Positions 44,657 through 53,329 of a stretch of DNA of 57,616 nt are shown here, piece after piece. The DNA lies in assembly GCA_902562835.1 (NCBI GenBank), contig CACEUX010000009.1, positions 1 through 57,616 of the forward strand, in the 5' to 3' direction. The translations under genes and the position numbers were made by a program. The notes beneath the pieces were generated by a model. That model was not told the DNA's origin and ran no database searches. It worked only from the letters and a program-made list of their open reading frames with translations. Source of the DNA: an uncultured Fidelibacterota bacterium. Its GTDB lineage: Bacteria > Fidelibacterota > Marinisomatia > Marinisomatales > UBA1611. Every line of letters starts with the position of its first letter. The stretch's first letter is position 1.

Positions 44657-46090
44657 ATGAGTAGATATCTTTTAATTGGAATTATGGGTTTTATTTTTTT
44701 AACAAGTTGTGAAGATGAAGAGTCTAGTGTAAATCCCGATCCCGTTTTCTTTAAGCTAACTGATCAGAATTATTATGAAAACGATTTTATTATATATATT
44801 CATCATTCTGAAAATCCACAATTAGATGCCTTGGCTAAGGTTCAAGTTGAAAGAGGTGGACAAGCCGTTTTTAAAGAAACAACCATTTCAGGAGGGCCAT
44901 TTGTTGGTATAAATTCACTTGAGATAGATTTATCATCAATTGAAAATGATCTTATTGTTACTGTAGTTGAAGTAGCAACATCATCTGATTCTAGAGGTGC
45001 AATTATTACAAACTGGGGTGTTGAAAAAGGTTCAAAATGGACTTTAATAGGAACAGAACAAACTTTTGATTATGGTGATAGCACTTATGAGGTAATGTCT
45101 TCTCATGTCATTTCACCATCTCTAACTAGTGAAATTGACGAGGTTTTTACCGAAACGTTAGGTAGTGCTTTATTTTTAGGTTCTATTGAAAATGATTGTG
45201 ATTTTACTTCTGGAGAATTTAATACTATGTATGGACATACATCTTTATTAAATGATCTTAATTATGTAATTGGTTTAGAAATGAATAATGGTTCAAAAAT
45301 ACTCGGCACCTCATCTGTAGAATGGAATAACTGTGGTCAATTTCAAGTTGAAAATTGGTATGAAGATGGTTTCTATGATCTTGATATTCCTTACAACCTC
45401 TCTATGGATGATCCTGCTTCAGTGTTAAGTATGTACACAAGCAATTTTGAAAAGACCAGTGATGGAAGAATTTATTATTTTATGGATAGTAACTACAATT
45501 CTTCATCATCGATTTCATCTTCTGGAATAGTCTCATTAAATACTACCGATCAACTATCATTTGCCCAAAACAAGTATATAAGAACTTACACTACACATTA
45601 TGAGCCATTTTATAGAAGATCTGGCACAATTTATTATGGCACCTATTCTGGAGAAGATGTAAATATCAGAGAGCTAATTTTCAATTTTGACCTTGAAAGT
45701 GAAGATGGCTCTATTTCGAATATAACAGCTGAAGAAGATATTGATCAATTGCTCTTTTCTTACAACATGGACTTAGATGGAACTCCATATTATTGGCATA
45801 ATTATTTAGATCCTAAAAATTTAACCCAAATGAATCTTCCAAAATTAGATCTAGGTCTTACTAATAGTTTGTCTTGGTATTATTTGCCTCAAGCATTTGC
45901 ATATAGTGCCTATGAGGGCCAAAATGAAGTACTTGAAGCCTTGCGTGAGGATCATACTTTTAACACAACCAACACTACATATAGTTACTCATACTATGGC
46001 ATACCTTGGGAAACGGGATCTAGAAATAATAGTACGGAATACTTAGAATCTCAAGATGAACAAAATTCATTTGATAGGTTATACAAATAA
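44657..46090 (+). CDS. Orphan lipoprotein with acidic post-Cys stretch
   Basis: 477 residues. Lipoprotein signal MSRYLLIGIMGFIFLTSC with lipobox LTSC (Cys18), followed at once by EDEESSVNPDP. The mature part is beta-rich, Ser/Thr/Asn/Tyr-rich and without catalytic motifs that I recognise. The N-terminal ~100 residues could be an Ig-like domain (DFIIYIHHSENPQLDALAKV). The coding DNA is visibly more AT-rich than flanking housekeeping genes, and its neighbours are also poorly conserved, so it may be recently acquired. AAGAAGGG lies 8 bases before the ATG. Probably outer-membrane, possibly surface-exposed. Confidence 0.75.
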   Translation: MSRYLLIGIMGFIFLTSCEDEESSVNPDPVFFKLTDQNYYENDFIIYIHHSENPQLDALAKVQVERGGQAVFKETTISGGPFVGINSLEIDLSSIENDLIVTVVEVATSSDSRGAIITNWGVEKGSKWTLIGTEQTFDYGDSTYEVMSSHVISPSLTSEIDEVFTETLGSALFLGSIENDCDFTSGEFNTMYGHTSLLNDLNYVIGLEMNNGSKILGTSSVEWNNCGQFQVENWYEDGFYDLDIPYNLSMDDPASVLSMYTSNFEKTSDGRIYYFMDSNYNSSSSISSSGIVSLNTTDQLSFAQNKYIRTYTTHYEPFYRRSGTIYYGTYSGEDVNIRELIFNFDLESEDGSISNITAEEDIDQLLFSYNMDLDGTPYYWHNYLDPKNLTQMNLPKLDLGLTNSLSWYYLPQAFAYSAYEGQNEVLEALREDHTFNTTNTTYSYSYYGIPWETGSRNNSTEYLESQDEQNSFDRLYK

Positions 46091-46123
46091 GTATTTTTTT
46101 CTAGATCCAAATCAATAGGCGTC

Positions 46124-46151
46124 AAAATACTCTTCCGATTAAAAGTATTTT
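46124..46151. terminator. Possible bidirectional terminator
   Basis: Perfect 8-bp inverted repeat AAAATACT/AGTATTTT around a 12-base loop, between the ends of two convergent genes. The stem is AT-only apart from one pair, and T tracts lie on both sides, so it could end transcription in both directions, weakly. Confidence 0.35.
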
Positions 46152-46205
46152 AAAAGCTATTAAACTAAAAAATGAAAAGTATTATATCTCTTTTTTAAAT
46201 TTTAT

Positions 46206-46678
46206 TTATATTGCCTTAAAATAATTATTTTTGCTTACCCTTACGCGTGCATTTGATATCATTATGTATGGTTCAGCATTTTCTTCTGAAGTCATAATAT
46301 TTGTCAGGTTTGGAAGGCTTTGCTGGGCCCATGATAAATAATATGATTTTAAGGAATCAGGCCTTTTTTTAGTTCTGATTCTTCTCTGAACTTTCTAATG
46401 GTATTCTTATAGGCTAAATAATGATCATTCAATTTTTTATTATAGACTAACCAAGAAAAATAGTTCAAGGTTTTCTGAGGGAGGACAGAGACGTGATTTA
46501 TTTCTAGTTCATTAGCAACCGCGTTTACATTCTCATATATCTCAATATCTCTTTTGTCGATCTGCGACCTCCCCCAATCAATTAGAGAAAAAAGTACGAG
46601 AATTGTACTAGCACCAATGAATACAACTATCAATTCGCCAGAAAAAATTAAATAAAAATAAAAGGGGCTCTGTTCCAT
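46206..46678 (-). CDS. Small membrane-anchored protein, split by a -1 frameshift on a 7-A run
   Basis: The frame from ATG 46678 has one N-terminal TM (GELIVVFIGASTILVLFSL) and a cytoplasmic part, and stops at 46349 after ESELKKGLIP. In the -1 frame the protein continues convincingly from the A run (46364-46370 as T on the plus strand): KKRPDSLKSYYLSWAQQSLP, then SNARVRVSKNNYFKAI, to a stop at 46206. Joined, it is about 157 residues. The site in mRNA is CTA AAA AAA GGC, a classic slippery heptamer. It is either a programmed -1 frameshift, a variable homopolymer, or a base-calling error. I do not recognise the family. Confidence 0.6.
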
Positions 46679-46853
46679 GTAAAGCTTTTTTATCTAACTC
46701 TGAATGAATTCTATTTTATAATCTAGTAAAAATATAATACCATGTTAATAATCTTTTGAACTAGTGGATGTTTCCAATGAAAGGATCTTGCAATTGTCGT
46801 AAAATTCCTTTCGATAATTTTGAGTATATCAATCATTAATTAATGGTAGGCTA

Positions 46854-49493
46854 ATGTCTTCAAATCAATTAGATAAAACATACAGACCCAACTTAGTTGA
46901 AGATAAATGGTACGAGCATTGGATTGAGCAAGATTATTTCACTGCTGATCCTAATTCAGATAAAGAACCATATACTATTGTCATTCCACCACCAAATGTT
47001 ACTGGGATGCTTACAGTAGGGCATGTCCTCAATAATACGATACAGGATATTTTGATACGTAAAGCACGCATGGAAGGTAAAGAGGCCTGTTGGATTCCTG
47101 GCACAGACCATGCTTCTATTGCCACTGAATCGAAAGTCGTTGCGATGCTTCACGAAAAAGGTATCAATAAGAATCAACTATCTCGGGAAGAATTTTTGGA
47201 GCATGCTTGGGAGTGGAAAGAAAAATATGGTGGGATTATTATTCGTCAACTTAAAAAGTTGGGTTGTTCCTGTGATTGGTCAAGAGAAAGGTTTACAATG
47301 GACGAAGGCTATACAAAGTCTGTCCTGACTGCCTTTGTTAAGTTGTATGATAAAGGACTTGTATATAAAGGCCATCGCCTTGTTAACTGGTGTCCTGTAT
47401 CTAGATCTGCTATTAGTGATGAAGAGGTGATCCATAAGGAAAAGCAGGGCTTCCTTTGGCATTTTCGTTACCCTATCACAGATTCTGATCAGTATGTCAT
47501 TGTTGCAACAACTCGACCAGAGACGATGCTTGGCGACACAGCTGTAGCAATACATCCCGAAGATGATCGTTACCAAGATCTGGTTGGCAAAACGGTATCC
47601 TTACCTTTAGTTGGAAGAGAAATTCCTATCATCGCAGATACGTTTGTGGATCCCGAGTTTGGCACTGGTTGCGTAAAAGTGACCCCTGCCCACGATTCTA
47701 ATGATTTTGCTATGGGAGAACGCCATGATCTTGAATTCATTAATATAATGAATGATGATGCTTCGCTTAATTCAAATGTCCCAGAAAAATATATTGGTCT
47801 ATCGCGTGAAGATGCTCGAGAAGCTGTTGTCTCTGACCTTCAATTATTGGGCTTACTTGATAAAAAAGAAGAACATGTAAACAATATAGGTTTTTCTGAG
47901 AGAGGTGATGTGCCTATTGAGTTTTATATGTCTGAACAATGGTATATGAAGATGTCTGAACTTGCGAAGCCCGCTCTTGATGCAGTAAAAAATGGTCACG
48001 TAAAATTTCATCCAGACCACTGGACTAAAACCTATGACCACTGGATGGAAAACATCAGGGATTGGTGTATCAGTCGACAATTATTATGGGGACATCAAAT
48101 ACCTGTATGGTATCATAAATCGGACAAACAAAAGATTCATGTATCGGTAGAAGGACCAAGTGATCCTGAAAACTGGATCCAAGATAATGATGTATTGGAT
48201 ACATGGGCCAGTTCTTGGCTCTGGCCCCTAGGGGTGCACTCGTGGCCAGAGGAAGATGAAAACCTAAAGAAATTCTATCCGACTGATACTCTTGTTACCG
48301 GGCCTGATATTATTTTCTTTTGGGTTGCAAGAATGATCATTACAGGTTTTGAATTCAAGGCCGAGGCGCCCTTTAAAGATGTCTATTTCACATCTATTCT
48401 TAGGGATGAAACAGGAAAAAAATTAAGTAAATCCCTAGGTAATTCCCCGGACCCTTTTGACTTGTTTGATGAGTTTGGTACTGATGCGGTGAGGTTCGGG
48501 ACCATGCTAATGGCTCCCCAAGGGCTTGATGTCCTTTTCTCAAAAGAAAGGCTTGAGGTTGGCAGGAATTTCATGAACAAACTTTGGAATGCATGCCGTT
48601 TTATACAGCTGAATCTTGGAGAGAAATGGGATTCAAAGGTTCAATTAGACTATGAAAACACTGACCTAGAATTACCAGAGAGATGGATCATTAGCAGATT
48701 ATCAAATATGATCCAGGACTATAATAATCAGTTAGACCGCTTTCATTTTAATGAGGCTGCAAAGGACCTATATGAATTCACTTGGAATGATCTATGTGAT
48801 TGGTATCTAGAGATCGCAAAGAATCGATTTTATGGTGAAGATGAATCAAAAGCAGACATAGCTAGATTTGTTGCCATAGAATGTATTAGGACTGTCCTCA
48901 CTCTCTTACATCCTTATTCACCATTTATAACTGAAGAGCTCTGGTCACATTTCAAGCCTGATGGCTCATCAGACCTTATAATTATGCCTTGGATAAGAAA
49001 TGGTTCAATTGAGGATAAGGACGCTGAGGATAATATGGATATTTTAAAAGAAGTGATAACATCTATACGGTCCATACGAAGTCGTATGAATGTAGCCCCT
49101 TCTACACGCTGTGATTTGGTTGTGAGGTGTAATGACGACCAAAAACTATTTATAGATGAACACACAAACTTAATTCAAGCCTTAGCGGGTGTTAACAATA
49201 TATCGACCGGGAAAGGCCTTGATAAGCCTAGCCAGTCTGCTACGGCAGTATCAGCGGGGATGGAATTGTACATTCCACTCAAAGGATTAGTAGATTTAGA
49301 AGGAGAAAAAAGCAGAATGGAGAAACGTATCTTAGAAATAGATCGTTTACTTACCTCGATCGATGCAAAACTATCCAATCAGAATTTTCTCCAACGCGCA
49401 CCTGAACCAGTCATTGAAAAAGAACGGTCTAATTTGAAAAAACTAAATCAAGAGTTAGAAAAAGTAACGGCCAATTTGGAAGTGCTTAAATGA
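46854..49493 (+). CDS. valS: Valyl-tRNA synthetase
   Basis: A class I synthetase with editing domain, 879 residues. HIGH-equivalent PPPNVTGMLTVGHVLNNT (VGHV at 55-58), KLSKS at 523-527 (GKKLSKSLGN), editing-domain motif TTRPETMLGDTAVAIHPED, and a C-terminal coiled-coil arm (~810-879) typical of ValRS. It heads a six-gene plus-strand run: DUF4139 follows with an ATGA overlap, then recG, DUF1844, DUF2723 and a glycosyltransferase. No Shine-Dalgarno before the ATG. Confidence 0.98.
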   Translation: MSSNQLDKTYRPNLVEDKWYEHWIEQDYFTADPNSDKEPYTIVIPPPNVTGMLTVGHVLNNTIQDILIRKARMEGKEACWIPGTDHASIATESKVVAMLHEKGINKNQLSREEFLEHAWEWKEKYGGIIIRQLKKLGCSCDWSRERFTMDEGYTKSVLTAFVKLYDKGLVYKGHRLVNWCPVSRSAISDEEVIHKEKQGFLWHFRYPITDSDQYVIVATTRPETMLGDTAVAIHPEDDRYQDLVGKTVSLPLVGREIPIIADTFVDPEFGTGCVKVTPAHDSNDFAMGERHDLEFINIMNDDASLNSNVPEKYIGLSREDAREAVVSDLQLLGLLDKKEEHVNNIGFSERGDVPIEFYMSEQWYMKMSELAKPALDAVKNGHVKFHPDHWTKTYDHWMENIRDWCISRQLLWGHQIPVWYHKSDKQKIHVSVEGPSDPENWIQDNDVLDTWASSWLWPLGVHSWPEEDENLKKFYPTDTLVTGPDIIFFWVARMIITGFEFKAEAPFKDVYFTSILRDETGKKLSKSLGNSPDPFDLFDEFGTDAVRFGTMLMAPQGLDVLFSKERLEVGRNFMNKLWNACRFIQLNLGEKWDSKVQLDYENTDLELPERWIISRLSNMIQDYNNQLDRFHFNEAAKDLYEFTWNDLCDWYLEIAKNRFYGEDESKADIARFVAIECIRTVLTLLHPYSPFITEELWSHFKPDGSSDLIIMPWIRNGSIEDKDAEDNMDILKEVITSIRSIRSRMNVAPSTRCDLVVRCNDDQKLFIDEHTNLIQALAGVNNISTGKGLDKPSQSATAVSAGMELYIPLKGLVDLEGEKSRMEKRILEIDRLLTSIDAKLSNQNFLQRAPEPVIEKERSNLKKLNQELEKVTANLEVLK

Positions 49494-50836
49494 AAAATAT
49501 CCTATTTATACTACTAATTAATTTTGTTCTTATAGCGCAATCAGAGGATGCAACTCTGACTATTTATAAGGATGGTACGGCAATGGTTAAGCAACCTGTA
49601 GGTTGGTCAATTCCTTCTGGTTACAGTTATGTTACTTGGAGTAGTCTGCCTAATGGCATATACCGCGATACGCCTTTTCTAAATATTGAGGGTGCTGATA
49701 TTCTTTCTCAGAGGTTCAATGACAATATATTCACAGGCACAGATTTCTTTAAATCCATGAGAGGGGAAGAGATACAGGTCAAACCAAAAAGTGGTAAATT
49801 AGTAAAGGGCACGCTCCTTGAAATAAGTTCAGCGTCTGTAACCATATCCCATCAATCTGGAATAATGTCTTTCAATAGAGGTGAATTAGAATACCTTGGT
49901 AACAAAACAAATGAGCTTAGTTTGCCTACATTTAATCCGTTTTTATCTTGGGACTTGAAATCTAAATCAGATAAGATCATTAAAGGTGAATTAGTTTATA
50001 GAACAAAAAACTTTTCCTGGAATACTGTATATCGATTAAAAGTTCTTAATGAAGAAAAAGGAGAATTAATTGCTGAAGCAGTTATTTCAAATACTTCTGA
50101 TATGAGCTTTGATAATTCCTCTCTTAAGCTAGTTGAGGGTAATCTCAATAGGTATAATGAAAAACGTCCAAGGCCAGAGCGGTTAAATAGGCCAATGACC
50201 ATGGCTGCACAAAATGATGCATTATCAATGATGGATAAAAATGAATTAGGTGATTACCATATTTATGCACTGAATGAAAAACATGACCTTGGAGCAAAAG
50301 AAAATATTACTGTTAGAATGTATGGACCGCTGGACATAGGTTACTCCAAAAAATATGTTTTTGAAAATAGCGAACGCCGACAAAAAGAAGAGCCCTTAGA
50401 GGTTCAGCTTACAATGAATAATGCAGAATCAAATGGGCTTGGGATCTCTCTCCCAGGAGGGAAGGTTGAGATGTACGCATTTAATAAAGCCAATGGATTA
50501 GAGTACATCGGAGCAGATAATATGGGCCAAGTACCTAAAGGCCAGTCCACCACATTAACCTCTGGCCGCGCTTTTGATGTAATTGGCAATCGCAAAGTTT
50601 TAAACTATGATCGACAGCGTAAGAGCGAGGAAGCAGTTATCGAGATCAAAGTGACCAATGCAAGAAATGAAGATATTGATGTCCTACTGATTGAACATAT
50701 CAACGGTGATTGGATCATTAAAGATGAATCTCTGAACTATCAAAAGAAAGACGCATCTACTGTTCATTTTCCGCTATCATTAAATGCTGGTGAAACAAAG
50801 AATGTTTATTATACATACAGGAAAGAATGGAAATAA
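49490..50836 (+). CDS. DUF4139 domain exported protein
   Basis: 448 residues with a signal peptide (MKNILFILLINFVLIAQ). N-terminal DATLTIYKDGTAMVKQPVGW and the later IKGELVYRTKNFSWNTVYRL place it in the DUF4139/MuiA-like group, but it is shorter than mucoidy-inhibitor homologues. The C-terminus is beta-rich (HINGDWIIKDES, LNAGETKNVYYTYRKEW). Its function is not established. It overlaps valS by ATGA, so it is translationally coupled to an unrelated housekeeping gene. Confidence 0.8.
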   Translation: MKNILFILLINFVLIAQSEDATLTIYKDGTAMVKQPVGWSIPSGYSYVTWSSLPNGIYRDTPFLNIEGADILSQRFNDNIFTGTDFFKSMRGEEIQVKPKSGKLVKGTLLEISSASVTISHQSGIMSFNRGELEYLGNKTNELSLPTFNPFLSWDLKSKSDKIIKGELVYRTKNFSWNTVYRLKVLNEEKGELIAEAVISNTSDMSFDNSSLKLVEGNLNRYNEKRPRPERLNRPMTMAAQNDALSMMDKNELGDYHIYALNEKHDLGAKENITVRMYGPLDIGYSKKYVFENSERRQKEEPLEVQLTMNNAESNGLGISLPGGKVEMYAFNKANGLEYIGADNMGQVPKGQSTTLTSGRAFDVIGNRKVLNYDRQRKSEEAVIEIKVTNARNEDIDVLLIEHINGDWIIKDESLNYQKKDASTVHFPLSLNAGETKNVYYTYRKEWK

Positions 50837-50856
50837 ATCCCTGAGAAGGGGAACAA

Positions 50857-52929
50857 TTGAACCTTACTGATTCTATTTCGAATCTAAAAGGAATTGGGTC
50901 CCAACGCCAAAAAGTACTCAGTACACATGGGCTCAATTCACTTGAAGACCTATTGTACTATTTTCCCAGAAAGCACCTTGATCGTACAATATTAACTCCT
51001 ATAAACGAATTTTATAAGGATAGAAATGTTACCTTAGTTGCTAATGTGGAGACATTTGGTGTTAAGCGGATACGGCGAGGAAGTATGTTTCAGGTTATTG
51101 TTTCAGATGGTTCAGGGCTCTTGACATTGAACTGGTTCAATGGTGTTCGCTATGTAAAAGATCTTTTTAAAGTAGGAGACAAATTAGCAATTAATGGAAA
51201 GGTTGAATGGTATAATGGTTTTGCTATGACTCATCCAGAATTTGAGAAAATTCAAGAGGATGAGGATCCCCTTCAAACAGGTAAAATAATTCCAATTTAT
51301 CCTCTAAATCAAGAACTAAAAGCGGTGGGTATAGATCAGCGTATTTTTAGAAAAATGATCAAAGAAACATTTGATTCTGATCTAGTAATACCAGAGGTAA
51401 TGCCAAAATATATTTTAGAAAATAATGACCTGGTCAAATTAGACAAAGCCCTACGGTTGATACACTTTTCAGATGGCTTAAGTGAACTCGAATCCGCAAT
51501 AAGAAGGTTAAAGTTTGATGAGCATTTTTTTCTACAGCTATTATTAGCATTAAGGAAAAAGAATATTCAATCCTTTGGGGCAAAACGTTTAATTGATGTT
51601 GGGCCTTATTTCAGGCCAGTATCAGAAACTCTAGACTACGAACTTACCAATGCTCAAAAAAATGTTATACAAGAGGTACACCTGGATATGAAGAAATCCT
51701 ATCCTATGAACCGTTTAATTCAAGGAGATGTAGGCTGTGGGAAAACTATTGTTGCCATTTTAGTTTCGACTCTAGCAGTTGGTAATCATGTGCAGGTTGC
51801 AGTTATGGCTCCTACGGAAATTTTGGCTAGGCAACATTATCATTCTTTTAGAGAACAATTAGATAAAGTAAAAATAATTTGCTCATTATTGGTTGGTAAA
51901 ATGAAGAGATCTGACAGAGAACCGATCCTGAGTGGATTGAAAAATGGTGATATTCCTGTTGTTATAGGGACCCATGCCTTGATCCAAGAAGATATTCTTT
52001 TTAAAAACCTGGGTCTGGCTATCATAGATGAGCAGCATCGGTTTGGAGTTAATCAACGAGCTACACTATTAGAAAAAGGAAGGAACCCTCATGCTATGTC
52101 AATGACCGCCACGCCGATTCCTCGTACACTTGCTATTACATATCATGGCGATATGGATCTTTCAATAATTGATGAATTGCCTACCAATCGTATTCCTGTC
52201 GTTACAAAAGTAGTAGAGCCTCAAAGAATGAATAATGTTTATAAATTCGTTCGAGAAGAGGTTTCAGCTGGGAGGCAATGTATAGTGGTATATCCTCTAG
52301 TAGAGGAGTCAGAAAAATCAGATTTGGCAGCTGCAGTGGAAGCTCATGAAGAGCTGTCAAGAATACAATTCGCAGATCTCAATGTAGGGCTGGTACATGG
52401 AAAAATGAAGTCTGAAGAAAAAGATGACATTATAAATAAATTTGAGCAAAATAAAATAAATATTTTAGTTTCAACTACTGTAGTCGAAGTAGGGTTAGAT
52501 ATCCCTAACGCTACAGTGATGTTAATAGAACATTCAGAACGGTTTGGTTTAACACAATTGCATCAATTACGAGGGCGAGTAGGTAGAGGCTCAGAGAAGA
52601 GTTATTGTGTTTTGGTCAGAAGAGATATTACAGATTCATCTCGCAATCGTCTCTCAATTATGGAAAAGACAAATGATGGTTTTATTATTGCGGATGAGGA
52701 TCTCAAATTAAGGGGCCCAGGCCAATTCTTTGGTTTAAAACAGTCAGGGTTTTTCCAATATAGAATAGCTAATATGGTTACGGATGGTGTCCTTATCAGA
52801 CAAGCAAGAAAGTCAGCTTTTAACTTGGCTGAGAATGACCCAGGACTTAATGAGAACAGTCATGAACTTATGAAAAAGACATTTATAAAAAACTATTCAC
52901 AGCATTTAGATAGCATAAATCTGTCATGA
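50857..52929 (+). CDS. recG: ATP-dependent DNA helicase
   Basis: RecG regresses stalled forks and branch-migrates Holliday junctions. 690 residues: an OB wedge domain (~60-150), Walker A GDVGCGKTIVAIL, DEQH box IIDEQHRFGVNQR, motif III MTATPIPRTLA, and motif VI QLRGRVGRG. The start is TTG at 50857, supported by GAGAAGGGG six to eight bases upstream, one of the few good ribosome sites here. The gene lies 20 bases after DUF4139. Confidence 0.96.
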   Translation: MNLTDSISNLKGIGSQRQKVLSTHGLNSLEDLLYYFPRKHLDRTILTPINEFYKDRNVTLVANVETFGVKRIRRGSMFQVIVSDGSGLLTLNWFNGVRYVKDLFKVGDKLAINGKVEWYNGFAMTHPEFEKIQEDEDPLQTGKIIPIYPLNQELKAVGIDQRIFRKMIKETFDSDLVIPEVMPKYILENNDLVKLDKALRLIHFSDGLSELESAIRRLKFDEHFFLQLLLALRKKNIQSFGAKRLIDVGPYFRPVSETLDYELTNAQKNVIQEVHLDMKKSYPMNRLIQGDVGCGKTIVAILVSTLAVGNHVQVAVMAPTEILARQHYHSFREQLDKVKIICSLLVGKMKRSDREPILSGLKNGDIPVVIGTHALIQEDILFKNLGLAIIDEQHRFGVNQRATLLEKGRNPHAMSMTATPIPRTLAITYHGDMDLSIIDELPTNRIPVVTKVVEPQRMNNVYKFVREEVSAGRQCIVVYPLVEESEKSDLAAAVEAHEELSRIQFADLNVGLVHGKMKSEEKDDIINKFEQNKINILVSTTVVEVGLDIPNATVMLIEHSERFGLTQLHQLRGRVGRGSEKSYCVLVRRDITDSSRNRLSIMEKTNDGFIIADEDLKLRGPGQFFGLKQSGFFQYRIANMVTDGVLIRQARKSAFNLAENDPGLNENSHELMKKTFIKNYSQHLDSINLS

Positions 52930-53008
52930 TGAATCATTTTGTATGGTTATAGTACGAATTAAATTCCGCGGTTCTGTTTCTAGTTTAAACCAATTACATG
53001 GAGTATAA

Positions 53009-53329
53009 ATGGTTCAGGAGAGCCCAAGTAAAGAAGAACAGTTATTTCTATACCTTGTTAGTACATTTAGGACAAGTGCATGGATAGCCTTAGGCAAAAT
53101 GAAAAATCCAGTTACTGATAGTACAGAAGTTAATATTGATCAAGCATCCTACTATATAGATCTATTGGATATGCTACAAGCAAAGGCCAGAGGAAATATG
53201 TCTGAATACGAGGAACAAATGTTAATTAATGCAGTTAGTGAGCTGAGAATGGAATTTATAAAAAAGAAAAATATGCCTGATCTAAAAAAAGCAATAAATA
53301 AAGATAGCTCAAGTGGAGAAAAAGAGTGA
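53009..53329 (+). CDS. DUF1844 family protein
   Basis: 106 residues. The family pattern EEQLFLYLVSTFRTSAWIAL, NPVTDSTEVNIDQASYYIDL and ARGNMSEYEEQMLINAVSEL is clear. Function is unknown; it is a small, mostly helical cytoplasmic protein found widely in FCB and Planctomycetes. TGGAG lies 6 bases before the ATG. It overlaps the DUF2723 GTG start by four bases (GTGA). Confidence 0.9.
   Translation: MVQESPSKEEQLFLYLVSTFRTSAWIALGKMKNPVTDSTEVNIDQASYYIDLLDMLQAKARGNMSEYEEQMLINAVSELRMEFIKKKNMPDLKKAINKDSSSGEKE

Noticed and set aside
46777-46839. 20-codon frame with CxC before valS
   Set aside because: No ribosome site or conserved feature; likely chance.
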